Positions 1 to 8,697 of a DNA stretch of 64,000 bases are shown piece by piece (within the stretch, counting starts at the first letter, position 1; every line of letters starts with the position of its first letter). Location of the stretch: assembly GCA_018380115.1 (NCBI GenBank), contig JAGZUF010000013.1, positions 1 to 64,000 on the forward strand, in the 5' to 3' direction. The stretch comes from Oscillospiraceae bacterium (GTDB taxonomy: Bacteria; Bacillota; Clostridia; Oscillospirales; Ruminococcaceae). A program made the translations under genes and the position numbers. The notes under the pieces were generated by a model that was given only the letters and a program-made list of their open reading frames with translations, had not been told where the DNA came from and did no database searches.

Positions 1-596
1 CAAGGGATTCCATAAAAGCAATCGAACCGAAGGAAGTTTTTGGAAATCGCTTGTTTTCGCTGTTTTTCGGTTGGTAGTAGAAAGTATATCAGATAGTTCA
101 GCCCGTCCTGCAGGATGAGCACATAAGTGCTGCGGGAATTGCGGCGCACAGTGGGGTACCCTACGCCGGAACAGGCCGCGGTGCCGTAGCGGCGGTCGAA
201 ATGCACCCAGCGCGGCGTCATGCTGATGGGTTCCACATAGCCCCAAGCCTTGGTGGCCACAGCAGCGTCGCGGATCCGCACGCGTTCGGTACTGGACACG
301 TTCTGCCCTACATCGAACGAGACGCCTGCGTAATGCTGGCTGGTGGTGCCGTGCCCGCCCTCCCAGATGCGTTTGTATGCGTAGCCGATGTAGATGCCCT
401 TGCCGTAGCGGCGGCGCGTAAGGTTCCAGGCTTCCATGGCTGCAACCGTTGTCCACAGCGTCTGGCTGTTCGAAGAGCCGCGGAATTCCCGCAGGCGCAT
501 GGTGTTGCCATAGGAATAGGGCATGGGGTCGTTCTCGCTGAGGTTGTATTTATAGAATTTGTTGGTATAGGCGTCATATACAAATACTTTGGACAT
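1..596 (-). CDS. M15-like peptidase with peptidoglycan-binding tail (3' end beyond window)
   Basis: The frame is open from the ATG at 596 down to base 1 with no stop, so at least 198 codons are seen and the C-terminus is missing. A segment reading GTTSQHYAGVSFDVGQ (about residues 81-96) followed by RWVHFD (about 127-132) matches the SxHxxGxxxD and HxD zinc-ligand pattern of M15-type D-Ala-D-Ala carboxypeptidases. After it, VRRNSRSTYVLILQDGLNYL looks like the start of a PG_binding_1 repeat. The ribosome site GAGGAGG sits inside the last codons of the upstream gene, and only 3 nt separate the two genes, so they are translationally coupled. The role is inferred as cell-wall trimming. No signal peptide is visible. 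The family is assigned by motif only. Confidence 0.75.
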   Translation of the reverse strand, partial: MSKVFVYDAYTNKFYKYNLSENDPMPYSYGNTMRLREFRGSSNSQTLWTTVAAMEAWNLTRRRYGKGIYIGYAYKRIWEGGHGTTSQHYAGVSFDVGQNVSSTERVRIRDAAVATKAWGYVEPISMTPRWVHFDRRYGTAACSGVGYPTVRRNSRSTYVLILQDGLNYLIYFLLPTEKQRKQAISKNFLRFDCFYGIP

Positions 597-599
597 ACG

Positions 600-3263
600 T
601 CACTCCTCCTCGCCCGCCAGATAATAGTTATAAATGGCCTCATACGTCGCTTTGTCCACAAGGCCCGTGGCGGGCAGCCCGAAGCCCTCCTGGAACTGCT
701 GCACGGCGTACAGTGTCTGTTCGTCGAAGATGCCGGTGTCCGGCACAAAGTCCGCAAAGCAATAGCGCGCGGCAATAGAGTTCATATAGCGCTGCAGGCG
801 GCGCACCGAGATGCCGGCAGACCCCAGTGTCATCACATATCCGGGGTACTGGCCTTCCGGGGTATCGGCCTCGCCCGCGTCGGAGGCATAAGACAGGTAC
901 ACAATGACCATGGCGTTCCATGTCTTTTCATCTACCACGCCCGTAACGGGCATCCCAAAAGCCCGCTGGAAGCTCTCTACTGCGCGGGTGAGCTCGGGGC
1001 CGAACACGCCGTCCAGATTTTCGATGGGGGTTATCTCATCGTAGAAAAGGCCGATATACGAAAGAAGAAACTGCACAAAGCGCGTCATATCGCCGTCTAC
1101 GCCCTCTTTCAGCTCATAGCCGGGGTAGCGGAACACGCGGAATGCCTGCACGGGGCCGTCTACTGTGCGCAGGGTGGTGATGCGGGCGTAGATGCTGGCC
1201 CAGGTGTCCGGCCCCACCACTCCGTCCACCGGCAGGTTCATCAGCGTCTGGTAGGCGCGCACAGCCTGCTCGGTGGCGCGGCCGAATACGCCGTCGAATT
1301 TTATCTCTGGAATACTGGGGTAATAGGCGCTGAGCAGAAACAGATAGTACTGCACTTCCTTCACGCTGCGCCCGGTGGACCCCACGCGCAGCGGCGAGCC
1401 GGGGTAAGTGCCTGGGCGCTCACCGGGCCCGAGGAGGCCGTTGGCGATATCGGTGTACACTTCATACAGCTTGTTCCAGGTAGCACGGCCGATGATGCCG
1501 TCCACAGACAGGCCGTAGAACTGCTGGAAAGCGCGCACGGCGCGCTCGGTAGCGGCACCGAAGACGCCGTCTGCCGTAATGGTGGGAATGGCGCTGTTTG
1601 AGCGGGAAATGATGCGCAGCCAGAACTGCGCGCGCCGCACTGCGTCGCCGCGGCTGCCCACGGTCATGGACGTGCCGGGGTAGGTGCCCGCGTTGCCGCC
1701 CGCCTCTGGGGCGTTGTCAGATTCCATGGATGCATATTCCCGGTAGATGGCGTTCCAGGTGCTTTGCCCAACAATGCCGTCTACCGTGAGGCCGTACAGG
1801 CGCTGGAAAGCGCGCACGGAGGCTTCTGTGCCTGCGCCGAAGATGCCGTCCACTGCCAGGTTCGGGATATCGGTGTATTCGCTCAGCTCGCTCAGCCAGA
1901 ACTGCACGCGCTCTACATCATCGCCGCGGCTGCCCCGGCGCAGAAGCGTGCCGGGCCAGGTGCCGGTGACAAGGTCGCCGGACGGCATTTCACCCTCGCT
2001 TGTCAGCTGGGCCAGCTTTTTCACCGCCACGTAGATGTAGCTGATTTTATACCAGGTGCTGCGGCCAACCACGCCGTCCTGGGTGAGGTTGAATTGCTTT
2101 TGAAATTTTTTTACAACTGCCTCGGTAGAAGTACCGAAGTTTCCGTCCACATTCAGGGTGCCGAAAAACGGATAATCCTGCGCAATGCGGTTCAGCTGGC
2201 GCTGGATGATGCGCACATATTTGCCGCTGGAACCTACGCGCAGCGGTGTGCCGGGGTAACTGTCGCGGATGCTTTGGATATTTTGCGTGCGTACAATCTC
2301 GATGTCGTTGCCGTAGTAATAGCGCAGGATGGAAAGCGCATTGCGCCCCTGCTCGGCCAGCGTCACAGTGCCCCACTGCTTCATGCCCTTGCAGCTCACC
2401 TGCTTGCCGTCGCAGTATTCGGCGTAATAGGGGTTAATGGTGCCTGTTTTGCGGATGTAGGTGTTGAAGATATCGTCTGTAATGCGGATCATTACGTCGA
2501 ACACCGTGCGGCCGTGCACATAGTACTGGTCGTAGCTGGTGGAATTGGTGATGTCAAATGAGTAGCCCTTGCTTTTGTACCATTCTGTATAGATGCGGTT
2601 CAGTGCGATGCTGATTTGTGCATGGATATTTGCGCGCAGTGATTCCTCCGGCCAGGTGGGATATATTTCGCTGGAAGCGACATTGGCGATGTAATCGCGG
2701 AACGAAACCGTCACGTTGCGCGCGCTGGCGGCGGGCTTGCCCAGATGGACGGTGATTTTTTCCGGGATGATGGGCGCCTCCAGAATGCGCGGAGCCGGGC
2801 ACTCGGAAACAGGCGAAGGCGCGCTGCCGCCGTCACCGGCCCACAGCGGGTGCGGTGGGATGATGGTATCTTCGGGCTGCATGTTCAGGCCGATGGCACG
2901 TTCGTCGTCGCCAATCGGTATCATCACCAGCTCGGCGATAGCCGTCTCGCCGTCGAAAATTTGAACGCCTTCGATGTGCACCGCTTCATAGCCCTCGCGC
3001 TCGGCCACGAGGTTGTATACCCCGTAGGGGCGCTGGGTATTGGCCTCGTCCAGTGAAAGGCTGCGGGGCGGGCACGCCAATGATAATGCAGAAAACAGGC
3101 CGTCCTCGCCGGTCTCGGCTGTCCATCTGGCGCCGTCCTCACCTGTGACAGTGAGGTGTACGCCTGCCACAGGCAGGGCGTCTTGCGCTGAATAGCTTCG
3201 CGCAGTAAGAAAACCCGTGCCGGTGCCGGCGGCGCGCTGAGTGTCTGGGAATGTCATTGCCAT
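600..3263 (-). CDS. SpoIID-domain protein with six peptidoglycan-binding repeats
   Basis: This is an 887-residue protein. Residues about 20-125 look like a carboxypeptidase-regulatory/Cna-B beta-sandwich. Residues about 187-330 match the SpoIID/LytB fold: YIANVASSEI contains the glutamate that is catalytic in SpoIID lytic transglycosylases, and QWGTVTLAEQGRNALSILRY is the typical C-terminal signature. From about 336 to 880 there are six PG_binding_1 units, each starting YPG or WPG, then a G(S/R)xG turn, DGxFGxxTExAVRxFQ and DGVVGxxTW. A good ribosome site (AGAGGAG) precedes the ATG at 3263. I see no signal peptide, which suggests action in the mother cell or forespore, or non-classical export. 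Spore-wall or cortex remodelling is an inference. It is transcribed with the M15-like gene. Confidence 0.85.
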   Translation of the reverse strand: MAMTFPDTQRAAGTGTGFLTARSYSAQDALPVAGVHLTVTGEDGARWTAETGEDGLFSALSLACPPRSLSLDEANTQRPYGVYNLVAEREGYEAVHIEGVQIFDGETAIAELVMIPIGDDERAIGLNMQPEDTIIPPHPLWAGDGGSAPSPVSECPAPRILEAPIIPEKITVHLGKPAASARNVTVSFRDYIANVASSEIYPTWPEESLRANIHAQISIALNRIYTEWYKSKGYSFDITNSTSYDQYYVHGRTVFDVMIRITDDIFNTYIRKTGTINPYYAEYCDGKQVSCKGMKQWGTVTLAEQGRNALSILRYYYGNDIEIVRTQNIQSIRDSYPGTPLRVGSSGKYVRIIQRQLNRIAQDYPFFGTLNVDGNFGTSTEAVVKKFQKQFNLTQDGVVGRSTWYKISYIYVAVKKLAQLTSEGEMPSGDLVTGTWPGTLLRRGSRGDDVERVQFWLSELSEYTDIPNLAVDGIFGAGTEASVRAFQRLYGLTVDGIVGQSTWNAIYREYASMESDNAPEAGGNAGTYPGTSMTVGSRGDAVRRAQFWLRIISRSNSAIPTITADGVFGAATERAVRAFQQFYGLSVDGIIGRATWNKLYEVYTDIANGLLGPGERPGTYPGSPLRVGSTGRSVKEVQYYLFLLSAYYPSIPEIKFDGVFGRATEQAVRAYQTLMNLPVDGVVGPDTWASIYARITTLRTVDGPVQAFRVFRYPGYELKEGVDGDMTRFVQFLLSYIGLFYDEITPIENLDGVFGPELTRAVESFQRAFGMPVTGVVDEKTWNAMVIVYLSYASDAGEADTPEGQYPGYVMTLGSAGISVRRLQRYMNSIAARYCFADFVPDTGIFDEQTLYAVQQFQEGFGLPATGLVDKATYEAIYNYYLAGEEE

Positions 3264-3394
3264 GAAAATTCTCCTCTCTGGGGCTTATGGGCGCGGCCGT
3301 CTCCGGGCGGGCACGCGCCGCGCGCCCTTGTGGCAGTCTATTCGGCGCAGGGCTGTGCGGCCACCGGGGCGCAGGCTTCCTTTTTTGCGCGTTT

Positions 3395-3410
3395 TGTACT
3401 ATACTGTACA
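3395..3410 (+). promoter_or_regulatory. Inverted repeat over a -10-like hexamer before the LacX-like gene
   Basis: TGTAC and GTACA arms flank a perfect TATACT hexamer (3400-3405). The arrangement suggests a repressor site placed on the -10 of the epimerase promoter. No good -35 is seen 16-18 nt upstream, so promoter function is uncertain. Confidence 0.35.
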
Positions 3411-3446
3411 CAAAAGGAAGAATACCGGGGCAAAGGAGAGGGCACG

Positions 3447-4328
3447 ATGGAGTATTTGCTGGAAAATGAATTTTTGCAGGCGGCTGTGTCATCCCAGGGG
3501 GCGGAGCTTGTCAGCATAAGGGATAAAGCCGCCGGGCGGGAGCTGATGTGGCAGGCGGACGCCGGCGTGTGGGGCCGCCATGCGCCCATTTTGTTTCCCT
3601 ACTGCGGGCGTTTGCGTGGCGGTGCGTTCACGCACCGCGGCGTGCGCTACGAGGGCGGGCAGCACGGCTTTGCACGCGATATGGAGCATGCGCTGGTAGA
3701 AAAAGATGAAGCGCATGTGTCGCTGTGCCTTGAGGCCAATGTGCTCACCATGGAAAAGTTCCCTTTTGCCTTCCGGCTTGTCAATACTTATTCGCTGGAG
3801 GGGTGCAGTGTAGTGCACCATGTGCAGGTGGAAAACCAGAGCGGGGAAGACATGCCCTTCTCATTTGGCTACCACCCCGGTTTTGCTTGCCCCTTCGATG
3901 CCGCGCACGGCACACAGGACTATGTGCTGCGTTTCAGTTCGCCCCAGACCCCCACGGTGGTGGAGGTGGACGAGGCCAGCGGCCTTGTGACAGGCGGCAC
4001 CCATACGTTGTTTGAAAACGGCACAGATATTCCCCTGACAGATCATTTGTTCGACCATGACAGCATCTGCCTGAAGGGCCTTACGGCTGATACGCTCAGC
4101 CTTGTGGAAACAGGCACGGGTCGCGGCATTTCGGTGGATATTACAGGGTTTCCCTATGTGCTGGTGTGGAGTGTGAAGGGCCCGGTGCGTTTTGTGTGCA
4201 TCGAGCCGTGGCACGGCCTGCCGGATTCGGCCGGGGCCACAGGCGAATGGCTGGAAAAGCCGGCCACCGTGCACCTTGCGCCGGATGAGAGCTGGGGCAC
4301 ACAGCTTCGCATGACCTTCCGGCTTTGA
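3447..4328 (+). CDS. Aldose 1-epimerase family protein (LacX-like)
   Basis: This 293-residue galactose-mutarotase-fold protein resembles the LacX branch. Key stretches are LFPYCGRLRGG near the N-terminus, GGQHGFARDMEH with the first conserved histidine, FGYHPGF with the second, and CIEPWHG near the end carrying the glutamate. It probably interconverts anomers of a sugar or sugar phosphate in the cytoplasm; the substrate is not evident. The ATG at 3447 was chosen because AAGGAG lies 8 nt upstream. An in-frame ATG at 3330 has no ribosome site and would add a low-complexity head. The gene stands alone between divergent and unrelated neighbours. Confidence 0.85.
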   Translation: MEYLLENEFLQAAVSSQGAELVSIRDKAAGRELMWQADAGVWGRHAPILFPYCGRLRGGAFTHRGVRYEGGQHGFARDMEHALVEKDEAHVSLCLEANVLTMEKFPFAFRLVNTYSLEGCSVVHHVQVENQSGEDMPFSFGYHPGFACPFDAAHGTQDYVLRFSSPQTPTVVEVDEASGLVTGGTHTLFENGTDIPLTDHLFDHDSICLKGLTADTLSLVETGTGRGISVDITGFPYVLVWSVKGPVRFVCIEPWHGLPDSAGATGEWLEKPATVHLAPDESWGTQLRMTFRL

Positions 4329-4344
4329 GAAGTTTGGGCATCCG

Positions 4345-4518
4345 GGGGCCCGCCGCAATGAGAATATAATGGCCGTAATTCACGTACAGTCCGTGTGAAG
4401 TGGCATCTCTGATAAAACATTCCTTGCTGCCGGGCGGGAAATTCTGCGCCGGGTTTTCTATCGTCAGGTCATTGAAGATAGAGAGCGCCGGCGCTGTTTT
4501 TGTGTTGGGAGGAAACAC
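4345..4518 (-). pseudogene. Coding-like remnant, unassigned
   Basis: On the minus strand this interval reads as a protein-like segment with normal composition (for example ENPAQNFPPGSK and FIRDATSHGLYVNYGH). It then runs without a stop into the antisense of the epimerase gene. The base composition is clearly A/T-richer than its surroundings, like the adjacent cysteine hydrolase gene. It may be a fragment of a gene lost when that segment was inserted. The RDxxSxGLYVN part faintly recalls an FHA domain, but this is speculation. Confidence 0.25.
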
Positions 4519-4523
4519 GATTT

Positions 4524-5093
4524 ATGAAAATAAGTGATAACAGCGCACTGCTTGTCATTGATATTCAGCAGGAAGATTTCAAAGAAATGAATGAAAGTAA
4601 TTTCAATGATGCACGTTGGGAATGCATTAGAAATGCAAAGCGTGTATTAGATGTGTTTCGAAAAAAGGGGCTGCCGGTTATTCAGGTCAAAGAGGTGCAC
4701 AGGGCAGATATGGTCGATTTCGGGCGTGAGCTGGACGGTGCGGAAGGCGTGCATTGCATTGAAACTTCTCCTTACACAGACTATGCTAAGCTGACTTATC
4801 CGCTTCCCGGCGAGTATCTTATTTCCAAGAGGAGATACAGCGCTTTCTTTGGGACGGATTTGGAGATTCTTTTGAGGGGGCTGCATGCAGGCACACTGTA
4901 TTTGATAGGCGGTTTGACGGATGTGTGTATTCACTATACTGCCGTTGATGCACATCAGCGGGATTACCGCATCCGTGTGGTTGTTGATGCAGTAACAGGT
5001 TCTGATGAAGAGGCCCATCGCTACGCATTAAAGGCCATTCAGTATTTGCAAAAAGATGCCCTGGTAACCGTTTCTGATATTGAAAGTGATTAG
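4524..5093 (+). CDS. Cysteine hydrolase, isochorismatase family
   Basis: This is a 189-residue alpha/beta hydrolase of the isochorismatase-like superfamily. The catalytic triad is visible: Asp in LLVIDIQQEDF (about residue 13), Lys in LISKRRYSAFFGTDL (about 103), and the nucleophilic Cys in GGLTDVCIHYTAVDA (about 137). Relatives hydrolyse amides such as nicotinamide, or isochorismate; the substrate cannot be told from sequence. GGGAGGA precedes the ATG at 4524 by about 10 nt. The gene is noticeably A/T-rich, with codons such as AGA, ATA and TTA, unlike its GC-rich neighbours. This suggests recent horizontal acquisition. It appears to be monocistronic. Confidence 0.88.
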   Translation: MKISDNSALLVIDIQQEDFKEMNESNFNDARWECIRNAKRVLDVFRKKGLPVIQVKEVHRADMVDFGRELDGAEGVHCIETSPYTDYAKLTYPLPGEYLISKRRYSAFFGTDLEILLRGLHAGTLYLIGGLTDVCIHYTAVDAHQRDYRIRVVVDAVTGSDEEAHRYALKAIQYLQKDALVTVSDIESD

Positions 5094-5605
5094 TATCAGT
5101 GGACAAAGGAAACGGCGCCCAGGCGGGGCCGCAGACGGGCGCTGGCTGCGTTCTCTGGCCTGGCTGGCGTCAGCCAGCCTCCACCCTGCAGCCTTGCCAG
5201 GCCCCAGCCTGTGACGCTGGCTGGGGCCTGCGGAGTTTTCAACTGTGCGGCGGTATCGCTGGCAAGGAGGATAACACCGCCAGCGGCGCTGCCGCGTACC
5301 TGAAAATCGCTGTTACCTCTGTCTAGCACCAGCGGACGGGGGACAATGCCGTTTTTCGGCCCATAGCAGGGCTGCTGGCAAGGCAGGCAGCGCAGCCTTC
5401 CCGCCGGAAGGAAAATAACCCAGCCAGTGGCGATGTCATGGCATGGTCCCTCAGGGCAGCCGGGATGACAAGGCTGCAGAGCGGCGTCTCCCGCTGTTCC
5501 CCGATGCTGGTGCAAACCAATTGCTTTATATCCCCATAGTGCCCTTCGGCCGCGAGGGTTTCGGCCAACAGCGGCCGTGTACTTCTGAGTTCCCCCCTGA
5601 AAGAA
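5094..5605. other. Gene-free GC-rich intergenic stretch with hairpins
   Basis: I found no credible gene on either strand. The stretch holds stable inverted repeats: GGCTGGC/GCCAGCC near 5160-5180, and a 10-bp stem GGCCCCAGCC/GGCTGGGGCC at about 5199-5227. The latter could end transcription of the cysteine hydrolase gene, although no U-run follows. Confidence 0.5.
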
Positions 5606-5645
5606 ACCCGCGGCCCCAGCTAAAGCCGGGGCCGCGGCTTTCTTT
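5601..5645 (-). terminator. Intrinsic terminator of hemW
   Basis: The stem CCGCGGCCCC (5608-5617) pairs with GGGGCCGCGG (5628-5637). It is followed on the minus strand by GTTTCTTTC. A T-rich tract on the plus side means it could work in both directions. Confidence 0.75.
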
Positions 5646-6725
5646 TCATATCAGCTCGCACAGGATGCTGTTTTGCAAAAGCATGCCCTGCGGCAGAAGA
5701 CGCAGCACATCGCCGTCAAAAGCGGCAAGGCCATGGCTGCACAGTGTCTCAAGGAATGCCATCTGCCTTTGAGAGAAGCCCCGGCCCCAGCCATGTTCCA
5801 GTGCGCGCAGGGAAAGGCCTGCCGAAAGCCGCAGCTGCAGCATGATATAGTCTTCCCTCGTGCAGATGCCGTCCTGCTGGTAGGCCGCAGGCCCGGCCAG
5901 AAACTGCGCCGTGCCCTGGGGGCAGAAAAAGCGCCTGCCGCCAAGGCAGCTGTGGGCGTGAGGGCCAAGGCCCAGGTAGTGCTGGCAGTTCCAGTACAAC
6001 AGGTTGTGGCGGCTGGCAAAGCCGGGCTTTGCAAAATTGGATATCTCATACTGGGCATAGCCGCGCGCGGCCAGCGCGTCTGTGCAGGAAAGATAAAAGC
6101 CGGCGGCCCCGTCGTCGTCCGGCAGGCGTTCGGGCGGGGCTTCGCCCCATGGGGTGCCGGGCTCCAGCTTCAGCAGATAACACGAGATATGTGTACAGCC
6201 GCCGTCCTCCAGAAGGTCCAGCGTGGCGGTCAGCTCTTTTTCCGTATAGCCGGGAAGTGCCAGCATCACATCGCCTGAAATGTTGGCAAAGCCCGCCTTG
6301 TGCGCCCAAAGCAGTGCTTTTCGGCTTTGTGCAGCAGTATGCGGGCGCCCCATGCGGCGAAGGCTTTCATCAAAAGCCGTTTGCACACCAAGGGAAAGGC
6401 GGTTCACGCCTGCGGCAAGAAAGCCGTGCAGCAGGGCAGGCGTCAGCGTTTCCGGGTTAGCCTCCAGCGTAATCTCTGCCCCGGCAGCGGGCTGTGCTGC
6501 ATCAACCAGCTGTGCAAGCTGGGCCGGGCGCAGCAGGCTGGGCGTACCTCCGCCGAAATACAGGGTGTCCGGCGCGCCCGGAAGCTGCCAGCGCAGGCGG
6601 GCCAGCTCGCGCAGCAGGGCGTCCACATATTCCCGCGGAACGGCGGCGCTGCCGCCCAGAGAGTAAAAATCGCAGTATCGGCATTTGGAAAGACAGTAGG
6701 GAATGTGAAAATAGATGCCCTGCAC
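5646..6725 (-). CDS. hemW: Radical SAM heme chaperone HemW (oxygen-independent coproporphyrinogen oxidase-like)
   Basis: This is a 359-residue radical SAM protein. The cluster motif CLSKCRYCDF gives Cys 11, 15 and 18, with the extra Phe/Asp typical of the HemN/HemW group. It is followed by YFGGGTPSLL and ETLTPALLHGFLAAGVNRLSLGVQ. The length fits HemW (about 375) rather than the longer HemN. HemW binds heme and inserts it into respiratory proteins in studied species; here that is family inference. The GTG at 6725 was chosen because AAGGAGG lies 6 nt upstream. The longer frame from an ATG at 6854 would add 43 atypical residues before the first beta strand. It is divergent from the FAD protein gene. 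Confidence 0.88.
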   Translation of the reverse strand: MQGIYFHIPYCLSKCRYCDFYSLGGSAAVPREYVDALLRELARLRWQLPGAPDTLYFGGGTPSLLRPAQLAQLVDAAQPAAGAEITLEANPETLTPALLHGFLAAGVNRLSLGVQTAFDESLRRMGRPHTAAQSRKALLWAHKAGFANISGDVMLALPGYTEKELTATLDLLEDGGCTHISCYLLKLEPGTPWGEAPPERLPDDDGAAGFYLSCTDALAARGYAQYEISNFAKPGFASRHNLLYWNCQHYLGLGPHAHSCLGGRRFFCPQGTAQFLAGPAAYQQDGICTREDYIMLQLRLSAGLSLRALEHGWGRGFSQRQMAFLETLCSHGLAAFDGDVLRLLPQGMLLQNSILCELI

Positions 6726-6929
6726 GGTGCTCCTCCTTTTTGCCTGTGCGGCGCAGGGCGCTTTTTCTGCATGCCTGGCCGTGCGGCAGAAACCCATGAT
6801 GTGAAAATAGTACCATAAACGCCCCGGCTGTGCCAGAGGCATTTTTCTTGACACAGGGGTGTTTTCAGGGTAAGCTTATACTATATGCGACAACGCCGTT
6901 TGCGCGGCAGGAAAAGAGGAAATGGGAAT

Positions 6930-8471
6930 ATGAAGCGAGTCGTCATCATCGGCGCCGGGCCTGCCGGGCTGACGGCAGCCAAAGAGCTGCTTGCAGGCAA
7001 TGAGCCATATGACATCACCATTCTGGAGGAAAGCAGTGAGATAGGCGGTATCTCGCGCACCGTGCGCTATGAGGGCAACCGTATGGATATTGGTGGGCAC
7101 CGCTTTTTCTCAAAAAGCGACGAGATTATGCGGCGATGGGCGCAGTGGATGCCCTTGCAGGGCGCGCCCAGTTTTGATGACGCCAGGCTCGGCCGCGAAA
7201 AGCCGCTGGCACAGGGCGGGCCGGACCCGGAGAAGGAGGACCGCGTAATGCTGGTGCGAGACCGCGTGTCCCGCATTTATTACGGCAACCATTTCTTCGA
7301 TTACCCCATCAGCATGAAGTGGGAAACAATCCGCAACATGGGCTTTGCCACCACGGTGAAGGCCGGGTTCAGCTACCTGAAGGCCATGGCGGTGAAAAAG
7401 CCAGAGACGAACCTTGAAAACTTCTATATCAACCGCTTTGGCAAGGTGCTGTACAGCATGTTTTTCGAGGGCTACACCGAGAAGCTGTGGGGGCGCCACC
7501 CCAGCGAGATAGCGGCAGACTGGGGCGCCCAGCGCGTGAAGGGGCTTTCTATCCTGAGCCTTTTGAAGAACATGCTGCCCAAGGGCAAAAACGCCGAGGT
7601 TGAGACAAGCCTGATTGAGCAGTTCTGGTACCCGAAGTTCGGCCCCGGCCAGCTTTGGGAGACGCTGGCGGCAGATGTGCAGGCACAGGGTGCAAAGCTG
7701 CAGTTCGGCCACAGCGTAAAGCGCGTTGTGTGCGAGGGCGGCAGCGTAAAGGCTGTTGTGTGCAGCACGCCGGAGGGCGAAAAGACGGTAGAGGGCGACA
7801 TTTTTATCTCCTCCATGCCGGTGAAAAACCTTGTGCTGGGCATGGAAAGCGCCGCGCCTGCGCGCGTGCAGGAGCTGGCTGCCGGCCTGCCCTACCGCGA
7901 TTTCGTCACCGTGGGCCTTCTGGTGCCCCGCCTCGGGCTGAAAAACGAGACGGCCATGAAGACGCTGGGCAACATCGTGCCCGACTGCTGGATTTATGTG
8001 CAGGACCCGCGTGTGAAGCTGGGCCGCATCCAGATTTTCAACAACTGGTCCCCCTATATGGTAAAGGAACCGGAAAATACCGTGTGGATTGGCCTTGAGT
8101 ATTTCTGCACAGAGGGAGACAGCTTCTGGAGCATGACGGAAGAGCAGTGCACGGCTTTTGCTGTGTCTGAGCTGGAGAAGATGGGCGTGGTGCAGAAAAG
8201 CGATGTGCTGGCTTCGCACCGTGAGCGTGTGAAAAAGGCATACCCCGCCTATTTCGACACCTATGACCATATGGATGAGATCGTCTCGTTCCTGAACGGC
8301 TTTGAAAATCTGTACTGTGTGGGCCGCAACGGCCAGCACCGCTATAATAATATGGACCATTCCATGCTTACGGCTATCCGCGCGGCCGAGGCTATCGGCA
8401 GGAACGGCCAGGGCAAAGATGCCATTTGGAACGTGAATACCGAAAAGAAATATCACGAAGAAAAAGCATGA
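6930..8471 (+). CDS. NAD(P)/FAD-dependent oxidoreductase (amine oxidase/UDP-galactopyranose mutase-like)
   Basis: This 513-residue flavoprotein has an N-terminal Rossmann GAGPAG (residues 8-13) and the dinucleotide-binding tail EESSEIGGISRTV. It also has DIGGHRFFSKSDE, characteristic of the protoporphyrinogen-oxidase-like/UDP-Gal-mutase-like group that is often found near cell-surface glycan genes. The C-terminal GRNGQHRYNNMDHSMLTAI contacts the flavin. It is cytoplasmic, and its substrate is unknown. The ATG at 6930 was preferred over one 45 nt upstream because GAGGAAATGGGA precedes it and the protein then starts directly at the FAD beta strand. The gene ends at a strong terminator and appears monocistronic. 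Confidence 0.85.
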   Translation: MKRVVIIGAGPAGLTAAKELLAGNEPYDITILEESSEIGGISRTVRYEGNRMDIGGHRFFSKSDEIMRRWAQWMPLQGAPSFDDARLGREKPLAQGGPDPEKEDRVMLVRDRVSRIYYGNHFFDYPISMKWETIRNMGFATTVKAGFSYLKAMAVKKPETNLENFYINRFGKVLYSMFFEGYTEKLWGRHPSEIAADWGAQRVKGLSILSLLKNMLPKGKNAEVETSLIEQFWYPKFGPGQLWETLAADVQAQGAKLQFGHSVKRVVCEGGSVKAVVCSTPEGEKTVEGDIFISSMPVKNLVLGMESAAPARVQELAAGLPYRDFVTVGLLVPRLGLKNETAMKTLGNIVPDCWIYVQDPRVKLGRIQIFNNWSPYMVKEPENTVWIGLEYFCTEGDSFWSMTEEQCTAFAVSELEKMGVVQKSDVLASHRERVKKAYPAYFDTYDHMDEIVSFLNGFENLYCVGRNGQHRYNNMDHSMLTAIRAAEAIGRNGQGKDAIWNVNTEKKYHEEKA

Positions 8472-8474
8472 CGG

Positions 8475-8512
8475 AAAGTGCCCCCGCAGGCTGCCTGCGG
8501 GGGCACTTTGGG
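8475..8512 (+). terminator. Intrinsic terminator
   Basis: A 16-bp perfect stem runs from AAAGTGCCCCCGCAGG (8475-8490) to its complement at 8494-8509 with a CTG loop. The T residues at the end of the stem form the run. It ends the FAD oxidoreductase transcript. Confidence 0.85.
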
Positions 8513-8563
8513 TGTATGGCCTGTGCTGCACAGAGAATGTGATGTATAAAACGGCGCTGTCTC

Positions 8564-8630
8564 GTTTTATCATAAAACATCTGCAGCTGAGGAAAAGATA
8601 TGGTACCCAAATGAGGCCCTGTGATATAAT
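8564..8630 (+). promoter_or_regulatory. Extended -10 promoter and small palindrome before the phosphoesterase
   Basis: TGATATAAT at 8622-8630 is an extended -10 (TG-n-TATAAT) with no clear -35. Upstream, GTTTTAT-C-ATAAAAC (8564-8578) is a perfect 15-nt palindrome that could bind a regulator. Confidence 0.45.
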
Positions 8631-8697
8631 AACACGCCTGTTCCGCAGGGACGGCAGGCGCCGCCCCTGCTGCATGGAAGAAAAGGGGAGAAGCTGA

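Noticed and set aside
5096..5568. Possible small genes in the gap before hemW
   Set aside because: The frames are Gly/Ala/Arg/Pro-rich, lack ribosome sites, and overlap stable hairpins.
6848..6882. TTGACA and TATACT before the FAD oxidoreductase gene
   Set aside because: The spacing is 23 nt, too long for a sigma-A promoter, so I did not list it.
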